The translations under genes and the position numbers were made by a program. Below, one piece after another: positions 56,219 through 64,000 of a stretch of DNA of 64,000 bases. Source of the DNA: Zanthoxylum bungeanum (taxonomy: Eukaryota > Streptophyta > Magnoliopsida > Sapindales > Rutaceae). Each line of letters begins with the position of its first letter. The first letter of the stretch is position 1. The notes under the pieces were generated by a model. The model was given only the letters and a program-made list of their open reading frames with translations, was not told where the DNA came from and searched no databases. The DNA lies in the NCBI GenBank assembly GCA_019454045.1, contig SKCR01047769.1:1-64000 (forward strand), read 5' to 3'.

Positions 56219-58400
56219 ATTAATTACAATAGTCAAACTATTCATTTAACGATATTTGGGTACAGTCCAACTGTTACAAGAAAAATAATAAAAATATTAG
56301 TCCAACTAATAAATATATAATTGACAAAATAATTTGAAAGCGCATAATGCCAAGTATTTGAACGAAATTGCAAATTCAATAATGGCCTCCCACTATTTTT
56401 CAGCGAGCCTCTAACCCTCTGTTGAGTACTCGGGAATCCTAGTTTCCTAGTGGGCTAGGATCCCATTAAATAACACACAACATTGACTTTGGCCAACAAG
56501 CTGAATGATATTTAAATAGGTAGATCTCTAAGATCAATTGGATCTCATCCAATTCCTAGATCCGGTAGGTGGACCTCGAACTCCGAAACATATATACAAT
56601 ATATATGCCAATATATCCAATATATTTTCCTAACCTTTTCCTCTGAATCAACTAAGCCTTGGCTTTGTCTCAACAAGCTTAATGATTCCAGTTAAGCGGG
56701 ACCCATTGACTTTGGAAAGCTTCGTAATCAATGTCGATGAACAAGAAGTGATCTTGACTTTGGCCAACAAATCACAACTTGGGCAAGACATACGATATGG
56801 AACAAAGCCTTCATGATTCAAACACATCCGCGATGAACAAATGTCTTGACTTTGGCCAACAAACCAATGCTAATCTTGGATCTTGAGAATGAATCACTCA
56901 ATTGAAGGAAAATGCTTAATATTTGTTAAGGGTTTTTCGCGTAAATTAGCAACCAATTTATTATCTTTGATTAGGTCTCATCTTATACTCTTAAGCATGC
57001 ATTCTAAAAGCATAATAAGGCGCGGTAAATAAATTAATAATGATATGCGGATGAATATCTCACAAATTATTCCTAGAATAAATCACTCTCTTTCCTCTCC
57101 CCGGCTAACACTATTCTAACTTCTACCCAATTACACAATACATCAAAGAAACCTCATTACATTGAGGGGAATTGGTGAGAAGAGAATTACAAAGAATCGA
57201 GAGATAAAGGCTGGACACGCAGGTCCAATTTAATAAATTCTAAATTTATTACAACAATTTACAAAATTACCCTCACCCATCTAATATCCATCAGATATAC
57301 GTTATTCATACAACACATCCATGTATTCACACAAAACAGTTTATTCAATCAATTTAATCCAATTAATTAATCTTTGCATTAAGTGATCATCCAATGTTCA
57401 AACAACGATTTGATTTGCACGAGTCCAACTCGTTTTAGGAATAAGTACTCAAAGTGCGAATTCTTGAATTATATCGAACTACAATTTTAAATCCGATTTA
57501 ATTTGTATTCAATGCTAATTCTTTATTTAATTCCAAATTAAATAATTACACTTTAATAATGTGCCTTTACGACTTAGATTCTAAATCTAATCTTAATGGG
57601 TCTCAAAGCCCAATTAACATCCAATGTCAATTTAATTAAAGTCCAATGGGCTTTCAATTAATTTATTAAGGCATGGACTTTGGCAACCAAAGCCCAATAA
57701 GGAATCACCCTTTGCCACGAAATTAATTTTGGCCCATTAGGCCCAATTAATTATTTAAAGGCCCATTTATTATATTTGGACTTAATGGAATGGCTTTAGG
57801 CCCAATTTGGATCCAATCCAATTGTCTTAAACCAACTTTGCCCAACCAAGCCCATTAGGCCCAAATACAACAATATTAGCCCAATTCCAAATTAAGCCTA
57901 ATTAATTAAATTCTAATATTCTAAATTTCACAATTTAATTAATTAAAGTGTTTAGCCATGATTAATTATTTAAATTAACATTTCCAAAATACCAATTTAC
58001 ATAATTAATCATGCTTAATTATTATCAATACATGTCCAACATTATTGAAGCAAAATCAAGTCCAACATGCTCTCCAAGGCTCATGGCAATCATGGGAATT
58101 TTTCATTAATTTTGATTTCAATTCAATTAAATCACAAATCAATTTATCCATACATTTTAAACTCATCCAATGATCTAAAAAATCAAAATCACCATGAGCT
58201 ACAAGGGCTCTACACATTCGGCCAAGCCTATGTTTTTGGGAAAAATTAATCCAATTAATTTTTCATAAAATTGATCATGCATAACTCTAAGTTATCAATA
58301 TATAAGCATACTCAAACAAACAATTTGATCAAATCATGCTCAAATAAAAAATACCCAAATTTTAGATTAAGAACCCTAATTCATTTTCATGCTAAAATAG
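56219..58400 (-). mobile_element. Leader of Copia C
   Basis: Non-coding. It has decayed CTTGACTTTGGCCAACAA motifs near 56482, 56757 and 56852, and a TGGGCY cluster at 57600-57900. Colinear with A's leader 9130-11216. Confidence 0.75.
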
Positions 58401-58413
58401 GCTCATGATACCA
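58401..58413 (-). other. Primer-binding site of Copia C
   Basis: Minus-strand TGGTATCATGAGC next to the LTR end: Met-tRNA-type primer site. Confidence 0.8.
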
Positions 58414-58414
58414 T

Positions 58415-61400
58415 TGTTGGGTTTCTAAGGTCAAACCAAGATCATATTAATCATGAAATCATGTGAATACGAAAAGAACTATAGCGGAAATATACCACTT
58501 TGATCGGTTGGATAGATGTGTAGAGTTCAAAAATTCCTCTCTTTGAAGTTGTTCCAAGCTCCTCCAAAGTGTGTATCAAGCTCCAAGCTTGGATCAAAGG
58601 ATTCCAAACTCAATGGGAAAGTTTCCCTAACACTTTTGTATGATTCTTTCATGTGTGCTAGCACTTAAAAAAAATTGCAACAATTTCTTCTTTGTTCCTT
58701 GAAGCTCTCGGCCAAGCCAAGTTGGGGGAGAAAATTTTTCACTTTGGAGTGAATGAGAGAGATGAGTGTTGACTTCACTTTGATTTCCAAAATCAATATT
58801 TGATATATCAAACTCAAAGTTGGTAAAGGTCAATCATCTCTCACATTAGTGTGTTGAACAAGTCATCAACAACCCACTAAATTCCATCAACTAAAAGTTG
58901 ATTAAAGTGACTAGGTGATGTGACTTGTGATGTGACTTGTGGGCCCCATTTGAATTCAAAATCCGAGTGGGCCTGCAAACACATTCCGGGCTCGGGTTCG
59001 TTAATTCCGAATTAACGAATTTTCCTATGTGACTTAATTAAATCAAATTTAATTAAATAATAATGCCTCGCAAAATTATTATTAAAGTCGCTGGCGAATT
59101 AATTCTAAATTAATTCGTTTTCCCGAATTAAAATCCAATTTTAATTTTGTTATGAAATCTAATTTCATTTAATATATCGAATATATTATTTTATTGATTA
59201 ATTCTGAATTAATCGTTCTCTCTCTTCTAATTGAATTTTAACCCAGACAAAATCTTGTCGTAATTAATCATAGATTAATTTTCTCTCTCTTCTAATTAAT
59301 CCTAGATTAATTATGTTCGATGTTGGTTTCTAATTAGGTCCCAAGAATGAAACCAAGCACAAAAACACATGTGAATACACAAAGGAGAATGGCGGAAACA
59401 TACTCACAATGATCGGTTTGGATGCTACGAAGAACGCAAGCCTTTTCAGCCCTCCTTGAAGCTCGTCAGTGGCTTCTCCTTGCAGTGGACTGCTCGGTTT
59501 TGGTCTCTTTGGCTCCTCCAAGATTCGGCCATTACGATTCCATGCACATGTGTTCACTGCCCTATCACCTTTGTATGACTCAAATGTGTGCTAGCACTTT
59601 GTCTTCTTCCTTGCTTCTCACGGCCAAGCCAAGATCTTGAAGAAGAAGAAGAAGAAATGGCTCAAAGCCGAGAGAGAAGAGGAGGGAAAAATGGGTTTCG
59701 TGGAAACCGTGAATATGGAGAGAGAGAAGGAATAAACAAAAATGTTATATATATATATATATTTGATTTTCCAAAGTCAAAAAGAAAAAAACAATTAATG
59801 CTTTTCAACTTCCACATCAATCACTCAATCAATCAAATTGTCACATCACTCAAAGTGACATGCGATTTGACGCTTGATGTGACTAATGATTTGACGCTTG
59901 ATGTGACTTGCGTGCCGCACTCGAATTCGAAATGCGAATGCGCTCGCAAAAACTCTCGGGCTCGGGTTCGCTAATTCCAAATTAACGAATTTTCCATTGC
60001 GACGTAATTAAATGATTATGTCTAGCGAAATCACTATTCACGTCGCTAACGAATTAATTATTAATTAACTCGTTCGCCCGAATTAAAATCCAATTTCAAT
60101 TCCGCGTCGAAATCTAATTTCGCATAATATATCGAATATATTATTTTATCGATTAATTCCAAATTAATCGTTCTCTTTCTTTAATTGATATTTTATCCCA
60201 GATAAAATATCTCCGTAATTAATCCCAGATTAATTTTCTCTCTCATCAAATTAATCCCAGATTAATTAAAGTGCGAGTCATACATCATCGGTGAATCTTC
60301 GGGAAGCGACCCATGAGATCCCCGGATATGTTGGCAGTAAATACGGTCGTCGGACTATGCGAACACGTAAGTACCTAGTACTATGTTTGTACCGATTTAC
60401 AAGACAAGGTTGGCTTCTAGCAAAGCGCCATGCCTACCTAATTCTCCAGAAATATCCTTATAGGAATATGTGATCTATATCAAGCGTAGTATACCGTAGT
60501 ATTGTGTATGTCGATCTAGTATCAAATGTTCACGTGCTAGGCCTGGGGCTGGAATTGTGTCTGCCCCGTATGAAGCACTTATCGGATGTCTGGCAACTAG
60601 TCTCTATAATCGGATATATATGACCTAGTCATAATATCCCGATAGCTCGAGCATTTAAGAGAACGAGTTCCGTATCCTATGTGACCATCATCTCCATATG
60701 ACTTGATTGATACTTCCGTCTTAACATCACACCCAACACACTACGATTCTTAATATACCCAGCATTGGCGTACACAGAACCGGTTAAAGTCCTGGACGAC
60801 CGCAACTAAAGTATATTGATTGTCGCAAGTATTAGCGGTGCAAGTCTCAGGTTAAGACCAAATACACATACCCTGATTGCAGACTCCCATAGACACATAG
60901 TCATACTACCAATGGGATTCCGCGGGGTCTATCCAGAGCGAAGCTATTTCATGTACCATCGGTAAAACACAACCTCCTATCACACTTGCATGAGTATCCT
61001 ATACCCAAATATATGAGAACTATGCCGTTGTGCCCTCACAATGTGCACAAGTGTAATACTAGTCTCTTACGTATTTATCGATGTCCAATCTCGATAATAC
61101 TCTGACTAGGGATATTTAATGATTTATTCTTCGTGGACTGATACTGTCTCATATCATTCTCAGTCCAGGAAAAAATCATAGGGACCTCCTATCATTTATA
61201 CACATAGGTGATCTAATCACAAATGATAAGAGTGCAATCTCCTTTGTCATATAGTTAATTTGTACAACAACACCGTGATCTGTACAAATAGTGACGCTAT
61301 GGGACATAATTGTCCAACATTCGAGTCATACGTCATCGGTGAATCATCGGGAAGTGACCTGTGAGATCCCTGGATATGTTGGTAGTAAATCCGGTCGTCG

Positions 61401-61707
61401 AACTATCCGAACATGTGCGTACCTCATACCACATTCTTACCGATTTACGAGACATGGTTGGCTTCTAGCAAAGCACCGTGCCTACCCAATTCTCCAAAAA
61501 TATTCTTTAAGGAATATATAATCTATAACAGACGTAGTATACGTAGTATTGCGTATTACGATCCAATATCAGATGTCACATGCAAGGCCTGACGCTGGAA
61601 TAATGTCTGCCCCGTATGAATCATATATCGGATCACAAACAACTAGTCTCTATAATCGGATAATCATGACCTTGTCATATTATCCCGATAGTTACAACGT
61701 AATAGAG
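58415..61707 (-). mobile_element. 5' LTR of Copia C, interrupted by solo LTR E
   Basis: LTR sequence at 58415-59320 continues at 61325-61707 after removal of E and one TTCGA. The part beyond 61707 was displaced by element F and lies outside the window. Colinear with 44558-46135. Confidence 0.8.
59321..61319 (-). mobile_element. Solo LTR E of the A/B/C Copia family
   Basis: TGTTGGTTTCTAATTAGG...GTCCAACA, 1999 bp, flanked by perfect TTCGA (59316-59320 and 61320-61324). No internal sequence, so it is a solo LTR. The TATA position is decayed (TTCTCTTAAATGC in element orientation). Confidence 0.9.
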
Positions 61708-63678
61708 TGTTAGACATTATGACCCATAGCGTCACTGTTTTGTAAATGATATTGTATTATTGTACAAAATCAACTATGTGATAATGAAATTGCCTTTTGC
61801 CGTTTTGTAAAATTATTTACTTTGATATATAAATGGCAAAAGTCCATATGATTAGTTCCGTATTGAGATGATATGAGACAGTATCAATATAAAAGGTTTA
61901 ATCATTAAATATCCCTAGTCGGAGTATTATCGAGATCGGACATCGATAATGCGGAATAGACTAGTATTGCACTTGTGCGAGTTGTGATGGCACAACGGCA
62001 TAGTTCTCATATATTTAAGTATTGGATACTTATGCAAGTGCGATAGGAGGTTGTGTTTTGCCGATGGTACGGAAAAACAGCTTCGCTCTGGACAGACCCC
62101 GCGGAATCCCATTGGTAGTATGTCTGCGTGTCTATGGGAGGCCGCATCAGGGTAGGTGTATATGGTCTTAACCTAAGACTTGCATCGCTAGTACTTGCGA
62201 CAATCGGTAAACTTTGGTTTTGGTGGTTCGAGGCTTTAACCGGTTCTGTGTACGCCTCTTCTGGGTTTATCGGGAATCGTAGTGTACTGGATGTGATGTC
62301 AAGATGGAAGTATCACTTCAGACATATGGAGATGATGATCACACTGGAGACAGAACTAGTACTCTATAAAAGGTTGCAACCGTCGGGACAATATGACCAG
62401 GTCAGGATTGTCCGATTTAAAGAGACTAGTTGTTTGATGTCCGATATATGTTTCGTACGGGGCAGACACATTTCCAACCCCAGGCCTAACATGTGATCGT
62501 CCGATACTGGATCGATGTACGCGATACTACGGTATACTACGCTTGATAAAGATCTAATATTCCAGTAAGAATATTTCTGGAGAATTGGGTAGGCATGGCG
62601 CTTTGCTAGAAGCCAACCTTGTCTTGTAAATCGGTAAAAACGTAGTACGAGGTACGTACGTGTTTGGATTATCCAACGACCGTATTTACTGCCAACATAT
62701 CCGGAGATCTCTTGGGTCGCTTCCTGAAGATTCACCTATGATGTTTGATTCGAACTTTATTAATCTTGGATTAATTGCGGAGAAACTTTATCTTGGATAA
62801 AATGCCTTATTAGGAGATAGAACGATTAATTTGGAATTAATCGATAAAATAATATATTCGATATATTAAACGAAATTAGATTTCGACGCGGAATTAAAAT
62901 CGGATTTTAATTCGGGCAAACGAATTAATTTAGAATTAATTCGTTAGCGATCTGAATAGTAATTCCGCTAGGCGTAATTATTTAATTCTCGTCGCGACGG
63001 AAATTCGTTAATTCGGAATTAGCGAAATTGAGCCCGAAAGTGTTTGCGGACACATTCGTATTTTGAAACGAGTGGGACCCGCAAATCACATCGCGAAGTT
63101 TCATTACTTGACACGACTAGTTGATGGATGTATCTAGTCACCTTTATGGGATGATACATTGTCTCTATTCTCAATGTAAGTAGGTGAGGCCATTTAATGG
63201 ATTTTTTGGAGGGAAAACCTTTCACGGTTTTTGAAGGGTTTTTTAATAAAAAATTCATTTTGGAAAATGATATCTCATCATTGCTTTTTCTTTTTCTTTC
63301 TCACGGTTTTTGAAACAAATAAAAGTGAAAAAGAAAATTGAAAAAGGCACACTTCCTCTTCTTCTCCTTGCTCACGCCGTGAGCTTAAAAAAAAAAGGCA
63401 GAAAATTGTTTTCATCTTCTCCATTTTTTTGCTAGCACATTGAGGGATCAAAGGAGGTGATAGGGAAACAACCTTGGAGCTTGGAATACAAGAAGACTTG
63501 AAGCTTCTCTCACTCTTGCTCTTGGCCGAAACTTCCACCTTGAAGACTCAAGGATTCTCTTCATCATTTTCGTCACAAGCTTTGTAAGTATGATTCCGCC
63601 ATGCTTCAAGCTTTGCATGTATTAATTTGTGTATTTCTTGGCTTATACTTTCTTTGGGACTAATTATAGAAACAAACA
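61708..63678 (+). mobile_element. 5' LTR of Copia element F
   Basis: TGTTAGACATTATGACCC...GAAACAAACA, 1971 bp, same family. TATA box TATAAAAG at 62365-62372 and palindrome chain at 62750-63030. The primer site TGGTATCATGGAGCC starts at 63680, so this is the 5' LTR of an element running out of the window. The left flank TAGAG would be its duplication. Confidence 0.82.
62365..62372 (+). promoter_or_regulatory. TATA box of LTR F
   Basis: TATAAAAG followed by GTTGCAACCGTCGGG, as in A and B. Confidence 0.6.
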
Positions 63679-63679
63679 A

Positions 63680-64000
63680 TGGTATCATGGAGCCATGTTT
63701 AAGCATGAAATACATTAGGGTTAATTTGGGGAAAATTGATTGAAGCATGTTCTTGTGAAATTTGATGATAAAGTATGCTTATATGTATGTTATATGATAT
63801 TATACATGATCAATTTTGAGAAAAATGCATTGGATGATTTTTCCCCAAAATGTTTGCTTTGGCCGAATGTGGAGGTCCTTCCACTGGTTTGGAATTTTTC
63901 ATGCACAAGTTTATTAGATGACTTAAGCATGATTATATGTATGATATATGATATAATACATGATCAATTTTGAGAAAAATGCATTGGATGATTTTTCCCC
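63680..64000 (+). mobile_element. Leader of element F with a 154-bp repeat
   Basis: Primer site followed by non-coding leader. The segment ending CATGATCAATTTTGAGAAAA...TTTTTCCCC occurs at about 63777-63846 and again at 63931-64000, a 154-bp period cut by the window edge. Confidence 0.75.

Noticed and set aside
59588..59974. 128-codon frame with a Glu-rich stretch
   Set aside because: It lies inside solo LTR E, contains a TA microsatellite, and is absent from the sister LTRs.
63680..63695. TGGTATCA-type sequences as tRNA gene fragments
   Set aside because: They directly adjoin LTR ends and are primer-binding sites; no cloverleaf surrounds them.

Overview
This is plant nuclear DNA, most likely from a eudicot. 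It is AT-rich and packed with nested LTR retrotransposons whose primer-binding sites match plant tRNAs. The only host gene is intron-containing: a plant MPS1/TTK-type mitotic checkpoint kinase on the minus strand, 19618-24679. There is no sign of prokaryotic organisation.

Layout. 1-3084: the end of a Ty3/Gypsy element (polypurine tract plus a 3.0 kb LTR, 'H') whose body lies left of the window. 3085-16204: a minus-strand element 'G1' (leader plus LTR), split by a complete minus-strand Ty1/Copia element 'A' (3405-13266, target-site duplication GTGTA). 16234-18686: another G-family LTR in the opposite orientation, head-to-head with G1. 18751-19299: a small hAT-like element with an 8-bp duplication. 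19618-24679: the MPS1 gene in six exons; intron 5 carries a second, 930-bp hAT-like element. 25189-25530: a relic of a LINE ORF1 (DUF4283). 26075-35703: complete plus-strand Copia element 'B', sister of A (duplication ACATA). 36202-38568: G-family solo LTR. 38569-64000: a nested and rearranged Copia element 'C' with an Athila-like Gypsy element 'D' in its integrase (48138-54701, duplication CCTGG), and solo LTR 'E' (59321-61319, duplication TTCGA) and the 5' LTR of element 'F' (61708 onward) inside its own 5' LTR. About 5.45 kb covering G2's tail, C's 3' half and the start of D's LTR was duplicated in tandem (38208-43660 and 43661-49121) through a 5-bp ATTGG microhomology.

How the parts relate. 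None of the retrotransposons has an intact polyprotein. A and B share the same lesions (a 4-nt shortening in reverse transcriptase and loss of the YVDD motif) yet each has paired LTRs and a duplication, so they look like non-autonomous copies mobilised in trans. C keeps more coding sequence but has lost the region joining integrase to reverse transcriptase. D has lost RT, RNase H and the integrase core. The MPS1 copy aligns with the family over its whole length, but two one-base deletions break its frame, so it is either a young pseudogene or a mis-called consensus.

The most unusual signal is in the A/B/C/E/F family. Its LTR, leader and decayed coding region are crowded with short perfect inverted repeats, most with a three-base CCA or CTA spacer. 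Several occur in A/B exactly where the better-preserved relative C has none.
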